64,000 nt of DNA from Solicoccozyma terricola (taxonomy: Eukaryota; Basidiomycota; Tremellomycetes; Filobasidiales; Piskurozymaceae), in assembly GCA_001600875.1 (NCBI GenBank), contig BCLD01000023.1, positions 85,836 to 149,835 on the forward strand, written 5' to 3'. The notes below the pieces were generated by a model. It worked only from the letters and a program-made list of their open reading frames with translations, was not told the DNA's origin and searched no databases. The translations under genes and the position numbers were made by a program. Positions 12,294 to 21,789 of this stretch are shown in pieces; position 1 is the first letter of the stretch; every line of letters starts with the position of its first letter.

Positions 12294-13948
12294 ATGTCTG
12301 CTGTCACCCCCATCCCCAACCCCCTCGCTCGCCATCCAAATTCCCTCCCATCTTGCTGCGATGACCTCATCAGCAAAATCGAATACTTTACGGTCATGCC
12401 TCGATGGGTATTCGTTCGTGTCGAATCTACAAACGGTTGGGTAGGATGGGGAGAAGCTACCTTGGAAGGGTGAATCTTGGGAAGTGTTCGCTTCAGCCTG
12501 TTTGCACCGAATACCAACGCTCGCCTTTTCTTCTAGTCACTCACAAGCCGTCGAAGGCTCACTAGCCAACTTGGCAGATATGTTCGTTGGATGGCCTACC
12601 GATAACATCAACGATATTTGGGAACATGCTTACCGTTCCCGATTTTACCGAGGCGGTGAAGTTCTCATGTCTGCAATTTCTGGTTTAGATATCGCTCTTT
12701 GGGATTTGAAGGCAAGTCTACAAACCTTGCTCTCAACTTCCTTTTGTCAATATCTGACTCTCTATCTCCTCCCATAGGGAAAACGAATGGGTGTGCCAGT
12801 CTGGGCGCTTTTAGGCGGTCTAGTTAGAGAAAAAGTCAAAGTCTACTGCTGGATTGGAGGAGATCGACCTGGTGATGTCCTAGAAGCCGCCAAAGCTCGA
12901 AAAGCAGCTGGGTTTACTGCTGTGAAGATGAATGCTACAGAGGATATGGGTTGGATCGAGAGTCCTAAGGTTTTAGATGCGGCTGTAGAGAGGTTGAAAT
13001 TGGCTCAAGGGGTTGGTTTGGATGTTGGGTTGGATTTCCATGGAAGAGGTTAGTATTCTTGGACTGAGACGAAAGGATAAGTATCTCTAGCATTCCCATT
13101 TGCTTCAACAGTACATCGTCCTATGGCCAAACAACTTGTTGCTCTCCTTGCTCCTCTTCGCCCTCTCTTCCTCGAGGAACCCCTCTTGGCTAGTCATATC
13201 CCCGAATTAGCTGCTCTCGCAAAATCGTCTCCTGTACCTATCGCTCTTGGCGAACGGTTATATACCAGGAATGACTTCAGGTGAGCAATCCCCCTGCCTC
13301 TCTTACTCGTAGGGGATAGCTCGCTGATAACACTGGCTACTCGGTTCAGGCCATACTTCGAAGCTGGAGCTGTAGACGTCGTTCAACCTGATGTTGCTCA
13401 TGCCGGTGGTATTAGTGAATGTATGCGTATAGCGAGAATGGCCGAGACTTGTACGTTTGCCGGGTTTGCTCTTGGAGGGCCCTTTGCTAAGAGTCCGTTC
13501 CCTGCAGACGATTGCACCTTCTGCCCTCATTGTCCTAACGGGTAAGTATCCCACCACCTCACTTGAGACTCTCCGGCAATCTCTGACCTTGACCCTACTT
13601 CAAAGTCCCATATCCCTATTCGCCTCGATCCACATGGATTTGGCTTTACCCAACTTTGGAATCCAAGAAATCTCTTGGGCAATTCATTACAACATCGGAG
13701 CTGATTTAGGGACTTATTTGCTTGTGAGTCTGCGGTATTGCTCAAGCCATACAACCGGTGTTAACGAGCTCCTTTTAAAACAGAACCCCGAGGTCCTGGA
13801 CGTAGTGGAAGGACACATACAAGCTCCCATGACACCCGGTCTTGGTATTGAAATCAACGAGAAGCTGGTCAGAGAAATGGCCGCTAAGCAGTTTGTGTGG
13901 AGTACTCCGACATGGAGAGGATTCGATGGGGGATTGAGGGAGTGGTAG
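12294..13948 (+). CDS. D-galactonate dehydratase-like enzyme (enolase superfamily)
   Basis: The gene has at least six exons; the first is 12294-12469 and the second starts at 12537, which restores the WGEATLEGHSQAVEG junction. The product follows bacterial DgoD along its length. It has PRWVFVRVES and the capping region RSRFYRGGEVLMSAISGLD. Further on come KVKVYCWIGGDRP, a barrel with VGLDFHGR (Asp ligand), LFLEEPL (Glu ligand), IALGERLYTR (Glu ligand), a HAGGISEC motif and an HCP segment with the general-base His. The C-terminus has TPGLGIEI and ends in W. The family removes water from D-galactonate to give 2-keto-3-deoxy-galactonate (EC 4.2.1.6), probably in the cytosol. A related aldonate is possible, since this family has several specificities. 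Confidence 0.85.
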
Positions 13949-14306
13949 AGACGCGCACAGTCTATAGCATCATTATCACTACCATGACGCACGTTTTATC
14001 CAACTTTTCGTCCTTGACGACTGATCTGCACCTTCTTTTCCCAGTCTTGAGATACGGAAATCGGGTGGTCTGGGGCCTGCGGGGGAGACCACGGGGGTAA
14101 TTGGGCCCAGCACTTCTCGCTAATACCACGGAAGTTTGACGGTTGAAGGAAGTCCGTCTCGATAGGCCAATCTCTCCGCCCGGCCTAAGCCGAATCGAGA
14201 GACATCTTCTAATACCCGCAAACTATTTAACTCAAGATGTGGTGTGATGGTCTCTCTACACCATCTACAACCCATTAGAACCTTCATCTCTACCAATCAG
14301 ACGACC
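13949..14306. other. Short intergenic spacer and aldolase promoter
   Basis: This spacer separates two genes on the same strand. An A/T-rich 'aactatttaac' at about 14221-14231 sits 75-85 bp before the chosen aldolase ATG and may act as its TATA element. A second in-frame ATG at 14247 would add 20 residues. Confidence 0.4.
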
Positions 14307-15607
14307 ATGCCCATCGCCGACTCCCCCATTTCCAGCTGGTTATCGAATCCCGTCCCAAGAGCTGCTATCAGTCATCCTCTTCACGGTGTCCACGTCCCTA
14401 CCCTCACATTTTTCAAAGAGGAAGCGGACGGAACTCAACCTATCGATTATGACGCTTATGGAGCTCACATCTTGTGGATGGCTAGTCAGGGGATTCATGG
14501 GTTCGTTTGTCAAGGAAGTACAGCGGAGGCAGTTGCTTTGAGTGCTGACGAGAAAATGAAGGTAAGTGAGGGCGTCTTTCATGCTGCGTTACGGTTGTCT
14601 GATGCGTCATCTCTCTGTTTTATGTCTTTGCTCTATCCACAGATTACTCGATTTACTAGAGATATCCTCGACAAGAACGGATACGAGCATCTACCAATCA
14701 CTGCTGGTAGCGGCGCTCAAACCACATGGGAAGCTGTGGAGTTGTGCAAACAAGCTGCCGAATCTGGTGCTCAGTACGCTATCTGTCTTCCTCCTAGCTA
14801 TTTTGCTCCATCTATGGGACAGGAGTCACTTATGGCGTACTATACCGAGGTTAGTCTTAAGGCTGTTAATCTATAACGACTCGTAGTCTGACTCCCCGTC
14901 CCCTTCTACAGCTCGCCGATAAATCCCCTATAGGAATCATGATCTACTCATGGCCAGGTGTCTCTTCAGGTCTTGAACTTACTTCAGACTCCCTTCACAT
15001 CCTTGCAAAACATCCTAACATCATCGGCGTGAAGCAAACTGATCACAACGTTGGAAAAATGGCTAGAGTCGTTTGGCAGAACAAGAGCGAGGAATGGACT
15101 GTTTTGGGAGGTGCTTCTGATTACTTCTTGTGAGCCAAAGACAGAGAGAGAGCATCTCACGATTCTTCTCTTCAGCGTATTACTGACCACTTGAACTGGA
15201 AAACAGAGCCGCACTTGCTGTTGGAGTACCGGGAACCATCACAGGTCTCGCCAATGTCACCCCTCGAGCTTGTATCCTGCTCTACGACCTGTTCCGAGCC
15301 GGTAGATTAGAAGAGGCTCGAGAGCTTCAGGGACAAATGAGTACTGCTGAGTGGTCATTACTCTCCGGTGGTATTCCCAGTATCAGAGTGAGTCGCCTTG
15401 GCCAAGAAGGAGACGGACTTGGAGGAAAATAATCTTGCTCTGCTCTCACAGACCGCTTGCAATATTTTTAGAGGTTACGGAGGTCTCCCTCGTCGTCCTC
15501 TCCCCCCTTCGCCGGAAAATATTGTCAAAAAAGTCAAAGAAATATTGGAACCAATGGTTACGCTTGAGGCTTCTCTTGTGAAGGCTGCAAAGTCGAATGC
15601 TTTGTAG
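14307..15607 (+). CDS. DHDPS/NAL-family 2-keto-3-deoxy-sugar-acid aldolase
   Basis: About five exons give a TIM-barrel protein of the dihydrodipicolinate synthase / N-acetylneuraminate lyase family. The phosphate/carboxylate loop is seen as CQGSTAEAVALS, the catalytic Tyr in IMIYSWPG, and the Schiff-base Lys in IIGVKQTD. GGASDYFL, LAVGVPGTITGLANV and a C-terminal GGLPRRPL follow. Fungal members such as the L-threo-3-deoxy-hexulosonate aldolases split 2-keto-3-deoxy sugar acids to pyruvate and an aldehyde. The dehydratase immediately upstream makes such a substrate, so this is the likely next step. Lysine biosynthesis is unlikely because fungi use the alpha-aminoadipate route. A start at 14247 is possible. 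Confidence 0.82.
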
Positions 15608-16888
15608 ATATACGTTGGCATATCAAGACATCGTGGAGAAGGAGTTTCAGACAGAGCAGGGTGACCGCCGAAAAGTCTACTTCTATACTGCGTGCTGTGT
15701 TTCACTGTCTACCAGAGATTGATCTCAGCATGTGACATGTTTGTACAACTTCTGTTCGTACACCTTCTGTTTGTTCGACTTGAGGGCTCTATCCTTTGGC
15801 CAGAAACTGACCAAGTTGTCAAAGTCCGCAAATGGCAGCCTGTTGTGGGCAACACCATCAGGGTGATCAACGTGAAAGCCAAAATAGTCCCACACTGACA
15901 CAGTCTGAGCAAGGTCATCCTACGCAAAGCCACTCCCCAGCCACACTGCATTGCCTTGAAACAAGCTGTGTTCCATCGAATATCGCCTTAAAGAATCATG
16001 ATCCTCGCGGAGCAGGGGGCAACTCAAATGATCTTGACAACACATCTCTTACCTCGAGCTCGTGCTTGCCGCCGCCTCTGCTTTCCTTGTCCGTACGCTC
16101 CAAGATGCCCTGGATCATAACCCTGCGCTTGATACGGCGGTGTTTGGTGCTTGTTAGCTCCTTTACCCGGAGGACTTGTCCGCCGTATGTTGAACCACCA
16201 TCCAATCATATAGGCTATATGTTTTCTCATCGGGTTTCGGCTTCCTCGTCTCACCTTGCGCCTCGCCCGGGTCTGCTTCATGATGATCGGCGTCTCGACA
16301 TTAGCCCTAAACGATCCCCGGGCCGGGAGCAGGACCTTACAATCACGATGTGCGGTTCTCTAGCTGGGCGCCCTTCCGGAGAAGCCGCACTGAACTTTGA
16401 GGGACGATGGACCTCTCTTGCAAAACGATGCAGTACGTCCTCGTTGGGATTTTGACATGGTAGAGCACCGCTCTATGCCGGCGGCTTGGGCTTTTTTCTG
16501 GCGGAGGCGCATACTCGGCGAACTCGGCGATGCGAGGTCTTCGGGTTCGCGGGCCGGAGTCACTACAAACCAGAATGCTCGGAAGTGCCACGGTCATGCG
16601 ACGGTCATGCGACGGTGGTGAATGGTATGTGTATTTTTCGTCACGTCGGGATTTTGGCAACAGTTGTGGGAGGTACGCTGCGAACATGAACCTTCCTGCT
16701 TGGCTCACTCAGGCCACAACCAGCGTCCAGGTGTATCATTACCCCACTCCCCATACTTCTGGGATACATAAGCGGCGGGGGTTGGTCTGAAACAAGCGGG
16801 GAAGGACTGCCCTGGCACAAGCACTTCGCACTTCGCCCTTCGCACCTGGCACGTTCATTCCCATTGCCAGCCTACAACCATAGCAACC
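15608..16888. other. Intergenic, 1.3 kb, no supported gene
   Basis: No exon with recognisable homology is seen. On the minus strand, 16281-16060 could encode a small basic protein (MKQTRARRK... then YMIGWWFNIRRTSPPGKG and a Gln/Gly/Tyr-rich tail, followed by a gtaaga donor), but this is too weak to call. A triplicated 'gcgacggtcatgcg'-like phrase lies near 16595-16620. Confidence 0.4.
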
Positions 16889-19201
16889 ATGAGTGGCAAG
16901 AACGCAGCAGCCGATGACCAGATGTCTATCACGACAGGCAAGTACTCGACCGAGTTCGTCGAGAACAAGCATGTGGTTGCACAGAAACCCACACTCGCGC
17001 CACTCGCCGAGGTCGCAGACGAGGAAACGGCTAGGTACACGAACGCAGACATCGTCGTGACCGAGGATGACAACCGGAGGATAAGAAAGTTGCTCAACAA
17101 GCGCATCTTGCCTATCATGTCAGTCCGTCGTTCTCGAGAGTTGGTCCCCTCTTGCTGACGACCGACAGTGATGCAGGCTCGTGACTTACTTCTGTCAAAC
17201 TCGTGAGTGGAGTGCCTGACTTCTAAGCATTCGGAATGTTTCAGCTAAAGTCAAGCCTTCATCGCAGTCGACAAATCTACTCTTGCCTTTTCGTCCATCA
17301 TGGGCATCAAGGAGGACACCCACCTGGTCGGTCAAGACTAGTGAGTTTGTCTTGCTTTGGGCACACCGGAGGGAACACTAAAGCGCCTCTCACAGCTCCT
17401 GGCTCGGCACCATCCTTTACTTTGGCATTCTTGCCGGCGAACTCCCTATCAACCGTCTCATCCAGCACGCCCCGCTCGCCAAACTGCTCGGTCTGCTCAT
17501 TTTCCTGTGGGGCGTCACCGTCATGTGCCATGCCGCTTGCACTGACTTCAAGACTCTCATGGTCGTTCGATTCCTTCTGGGTTTCTTCGAGAGTGGGGTT
17601 CAGCCTTGTTTAATGACAATTACTGCAGTAAGTAGCTGCTTCGGAGGCCCTGGAAGGTAGCCACTGACGGTTGTCGCTACACAGATGTACTACAAACGAG
17701 AGGAGCACGCTCAGACAATCTCCTTCTGGTACAGCATGCAAGGATTGCAGTGAGCCTCCCCACCTTTCCGTCTTTCTGCAGCTCTTCGCTCACGACAGAC
17801 GCACTTGTCCAGACTCATGGTGGGCGGACTCATGGCATTCGGAGTTTCGCACATCCAAAACGCCAAAGTCCAGGCCTGGCAAGCTTTGTTCTTCATCGTG
17901 GGCGGTTTCAGTCTCTGGTGGGCGGTATGGTGAGCAATCAACTTGAATGGTACAACGCCAAAAACTCGGCCACTGAGATTCTTTGCTTTCGACCTCGCCT
18001 AGCGTCTGGGCGTTCCTCCCCGACTCGCCAATGAAAGCCAAATGCTGGACAGAGGAGGAAAAGACGTTGATGATCGAGAGAAAGAGGAAGGACGAGCTGG
18101 GTATCAAGAACAAGGAGTTCAAGTGGTCTCAGGTTAAGGAAGGTGAGTTCTGACTTGGTCGTGGTTTCATGGAGTGGGATGCTCATTCGTTTGGACGTTT
18201 TTATACACGTCCCTCGTAGCCCTTCTGGACCCCTTGATTTGGTGCTACTTCTTCCTGCAGTTTACATCGTTCGTGGTCGTGAACGGTCTCTCCGTGTTTA
18301 GCAACATCATCGTCAAGGGCTTGGGCTTCTCGGTGTAAGTTGTTCATTCCGGTCCACCCCGAGATACAAGGTCTATGTCTGACGAGAAACGTCTTTGGTC
18401 GGCGTCTCCGCAACCCTTAGCCTTCAAACCCAGTTACTCAACATCGCCCAGGGCGCTCTCTCCATCGCCATCTTCATCGGTTCCGCCTGGCTAGCGAAGA
18501 AGACCGACCAGACCCTGATCGTCATGGCGCTCTGGCTTTTGCCCGCCATTGCTGGTACGGTCGTCTTGTTGGCGATCAAGGTCACGCCGCAGAACGCTCC
18601 AGGGATGTTGATTGCGTTCTATTGCACTCAATTTGTTATTGGCGAGGGCAACCTGATCTTTGTGAGTGCTTCAAGGAATGCGTGCATGGCAAGCGGGTCA
18701 TTGGCTGACCATTCCAGTTGGCGGCCTGTAGTCTGTGTTCTTGAGAAACGTGGCAGGTCAAACCAAAAAGACTGTCACCACCGCCCTCTGCTTCATCGCA
18801 TATGCCAGTGGCGCAATCGTCGGACCGCAGCTGTTCCAGGTGAGCTCGGAGAGCGACCTTTTCGGAAGCGTGGTTGTTACTCACCTTCGGCGCCTAACGC
18901 AAAGGCAAACGACTCCCCTCGATACACCAAAGCCTGGATCTGCCACTTGTGTCTGCATGGCGCCTTTATGGCGCTCTGCATGTTCACTCGGTTGTTGCTC
19001 ATGCGCCGAAACGCAAAGAAGCGAGGTGACAGCACTTCGGATGGTTCTTCACCAGATGAAAATGTGAGTTTGGTTTTGGATTTGGGGGGCATGTCAATAC
19101 TGACGACGCTTCGTCCTCAGGTCGTCGAGGAGATCCAGCACAAGAATGCTTTCGCGGATTTGACGGACAAGCAGAACCCAGACTTCCGTTATGTTTATTA
19201 G
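16889..19201 (+). CDS. MFS permease, ACS/DAL5 (allantoate permease-like) family
   Basis: Roughly ten exons join to a 12-helix permease of about 530 residues. The N-terminal 70 residues are hydrophilic, ending RRIRKLLNKRILPIM. Helix 1 carries YFCQTLDKSTLAFSS, helix 4 FLLGFFESGVQPCL, followed by MYYKREEHAQTISFWYSMQG. After the central loop come LLDPLIWCYFFLQF and FVVVNGLSVFSNIIVKGLGF, and the C-terminal half has FLRNVAGQTKKT and ASGAIVGPQLFQ. The family exchanges or symports anionic organic solutes, such as allantoate, nicotinate and sugar acids, with protons across the plasma membrane. Its bacterial ACS relatives include the galactonate transporter, which fits the two enzymes just upstream on the same strand. 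The substrate is inference. Confidence 0.83.
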
Positions 19202-19992
19202 TGGTGGAAAGCAGATGGAAGAGGGGTAGTGAACTGTCGTTCGTTGCGGATGTGATGAAACATGTGGAACATCATTGTCTTGCCAGCTCCTGTTGGTACG
19301 GAGGATAAGGAAATGAACGTAGCCAGAGCGTACAGGTTAGTTCGAGTTAGGGTTTACTCAACAGAGTCACCCATACATACTGTACATACTGTACCCAGAG
19401 TACCGGGAGAGCTCAAGTTGTAGTTGAAGCTTGTGTGCTGTACACGTCAGCCTTGTGGCAATTGGTGGTGTTTGTGAGGTAGGGTGAATGAGTCCCTCGG
19501 TAGGCAGTATCCATAAAGGCACGAGCCCGTACTCTGATTAAAGTGCCATGCAGATATTCTGCTACAAATATGTATACTTGCTCCTATGCCTACAACGGTT
19601 AAAGACATGCATATAGCATCCGACCGGTCAATCTCACTCCCAATCCCCATGACCCGGGGGAGGAGACTAGGCAGATTCGGACGGCACCATGATCATCAGT
19701 GACAGCGGAAATTCACCAGGTTCAGGGATGCCAAGGCCCGCGATGACCGCAACATCACCATGCCGCACAGATGATATTGTTGCTCTCGGATCCTGCCAGG
19801 TAACATCGAGAGAGAAGGCAAAGTCAAACATCACCTTGGCGCCGCCTCTTGACCTGCCTCGCTGGGGCATTGTCCGCAGCTGGCCGTTTTGTGTTCCCCG
19901 AGGTGGACGAGTCCGTTGCCTTTCCTGCAGTTGACGCAGTACGGAACAGGGCCGCAGCCCAGAACGCATGCGCCATTGCATCATTGTCGATG
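19202..19992. other. Intergenic or unresolved 3' exons of the minus-strand gene
   Basis: On the minus strand, 19996-19667 contains an open frame whose end reads VMFDFAFSLDVTWQDPRAT and then GLGIPEPGEFPLSL. It may be a terminal exon of the gene at 19993-20889, but I could not find a junction that keeps the frame. Nothing else is recognised. Confidence 0.3.
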
Positions 19993-20889
19993 TCACTGTG
20001 CCCAGTGATGAACTCGCTTGATTCCGGCAATGAAGTCGATATCGGGAAAGACGCTGAGGTACGCATCTGACACGAGGGGTTGAGGGTCAAATTTTTCATC
20101 CTGTAAGCCCGGATACTCCAGGTCATTGAACTGGACCATGTCATTGTCTCTCTTCAGCTTCAGCTTAAGCTGGTTGAAGAGTTGTTTGTGCGCCTGCACT
20201 ACTTGCAATGAGAGTTCAACGTCTTTGACGGAGCGAGTGTTGGCTTTCGTGGCTTCTTTTGCGGACTTTACGATGAGATCGATAGCTCCAGATGTCTCTG
20301 AGAGTTCAACGTCTTTGACGGAGGGAGTGTTGGCGTTCGTGGCTTCTTTCCCCTCGTGTGCGGACTTCACGATGAGATCGATAGCTCCAGATGTCTCTGG
20401 CGTGTGTTTGAAGACCTCTTGGAACCAGTCAATGGCCTGTTCTTTCGTTGTAAGTTCATCTCCCAACATGGCCTCGTCGCCCCCGGGTAGGCTGGGCCAG
20501 TGCAAGGCAATAATTAGAGGCCGAAAATTCTTGTCAATTTTATGGGCTTCTTTTATGTTTTTCTTCAGTTTCGTCATACTTCCAATCCAGCGATAATACA
20601 ATTCGGGGGCATGTAGCATATCGCACTTCCAGCCGTGGCTAATCATAAATACGTCCGTGAACGGCCTATTCTCTGATTTAGCTGCGTTAATGACCTCGAC
20701 CAGCCTGGTGCTCATTAATGTGCCACAAGTCTCCTGTCGCTCTTTTACAGACACATCAAACGCGAGCGGATAGTAGATGGCGGTATCGCTGACGACGGAT
20801 TTGGGCAGAATCTGGAGTAGCATCGCTGCAGGTCTCGTTGTTGGGTTTTGTTGGTGAGCGGCGCCACCTCTGTAAGTTGCTGGCTCCAT
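19993..20889 (-). CDS. Alpha/beta-hydrolase-like protein, N-terminal half, with internal duplication
   Basis: A 298-residue open frame begins at an ATG. The segment DVFMISHGWKCDM resembles the oxyanion-loop strand (SHGW-x-x-D) of large fungal alpha/beta hydrolases, and LIIALHWPSLPGGDEAML fits the next strand of that type. The expected downstream nucleophile elbow (GHSFG-like) is not found, so the protein looks like only the first half of such an enzyme, or the rest lies in unresolved 3' exons. Residues around 165-225 consist of two near-identical copies of a SGAIDLIVKSA...VKDVELS module (DNA copies at 20211-20300 and 20301-20399). No signal peptide or membrane segment is seen. The function is unknown. 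Confidence 0.5.
   Translation of the reverse strand: MEPATYRGGAAHQQNPTTRPAAMLLQILPKSVVSDTAIYYPLAFDVSVKERQETCGTLMSTRLVEVINAAKSENRPFTDVFMISHGWKCDMLHAPELYYRWIGSMTKLKKNIKEAHKIDKNFRPLIIALHWPSLPGGDEAMLGDELTTKEQAIDWFQEVFKHTPETSGAIDLIVKSAHEGKEATNANTPSVKDVELSETSGAIDLIVKSAKEATKANTRSVKDVELSLQVVQAHKQLFNQLKLKLKRDNDMVQFNDLEYPGLQDEKFDPQPLVSDAYLSVFPDIDFIAGIKRVHHWAQ
20211..20399 (-). repeat. In-frame tandem duplication, 90 and 99 bp
   Basis: Two adjacent copies both begin 'agagttcaac gtctttgacg' and end 'gatagctcca gatgtctctg'. They differ by a few substitutions and a 9-bp insertion in the second copy (near 20350-20360). Both lengths are multiples of three, so the frame of the host gene is kept. Confidence 0.9.
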
Positions 20890-21789
20890 TATCTACTCTC
20901 CTAGCTGCGAAATCAAAGTCAATCGGCAGTGACCAGAGGTCAGATGATATTGTGGCGTGGCGTGGCATGGGGGTAAAACCAGCCGTTTGCATCAGATGGT
21001 CCTGGATGAAGAGCGCTGAAGGCTTTCAGGCACCACACACGGACCCAGCGATCTAACTGCTCTCACACCGGGGTCCGCTGACAGCGATGGCGTCGAGCAT
21101 ACGTGATGGCGTGGAACATACTAATGCGGCGTCACCCGCAGGACTCATTATTAGCAGCTGAGAATCGAAGATGGTACCTCTTTTGGCTGGTTATTGTACA
21201 ACTAATTTTTGCGGTTTCATCCCCGGGAAGAGCGTGGTAATCATTACAAGCACCGGATTCAGTTCGGAAGTAACGGGTGATTCATCATCAACGTGCTTCC
21301 GTTGCATATCCATACATGCATGGAACGTGTTCCCCGGCTTGAACTTGATTTTCGGGTATCGTTACGGGAAGCAGTCGAAAGCTCTGGGAGGGCCACAAGC
21401 CGGCCCGATCACGAAAGTGCTTTCCTGAAGACCACTCGTCGTTTTCCATCTCCACACCCGACGACATTCGAGACTTGTATTTTACTGTCTAACGAGTTCC
21501 AGTCAGACTCGAGAACTAGGTCAACGTCTGCCTCTCGAAACTGCTAAGCCGAGACCACTCTTGCCTCCCCCTTGATCGGCAGCTTGACAACATTCGTGCA
21601 GTACAGTGGACTGCCGTATCCCCCTACCCATTCCAAGCAGCTACCAATGTTCACCGTTGAAATGCTACATTCGGTTCATTCCTCCAGGCATAACGCAAAC
21701 GCACCCTCGTCACGGCCTATAGTCCGGCGGGAGACAAAGTAAATTCTTTGAATTCCAAACGATTCATAATTATTCCGCAGCCTCGGCGC
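20890..21789. other. Intergenic, no gene seen
   Basis: No coding exon is supported. The right-hand end adjoins the 3' end of the minus-strand hydrolase gene. A run of short 'gtggcgtggcgtggcatgg' repeats lies at about 20950-20970. Confidence 0.45.

Noticed and set aside
14307..15607. Dihydrodipicolinate synthase for lysine synthesis
   Set aside because: Fungi make lysine through alpha-aminoadipate; position after a sugar-acid dehydratase supports a keto-deoxy-acid aldolase instead.
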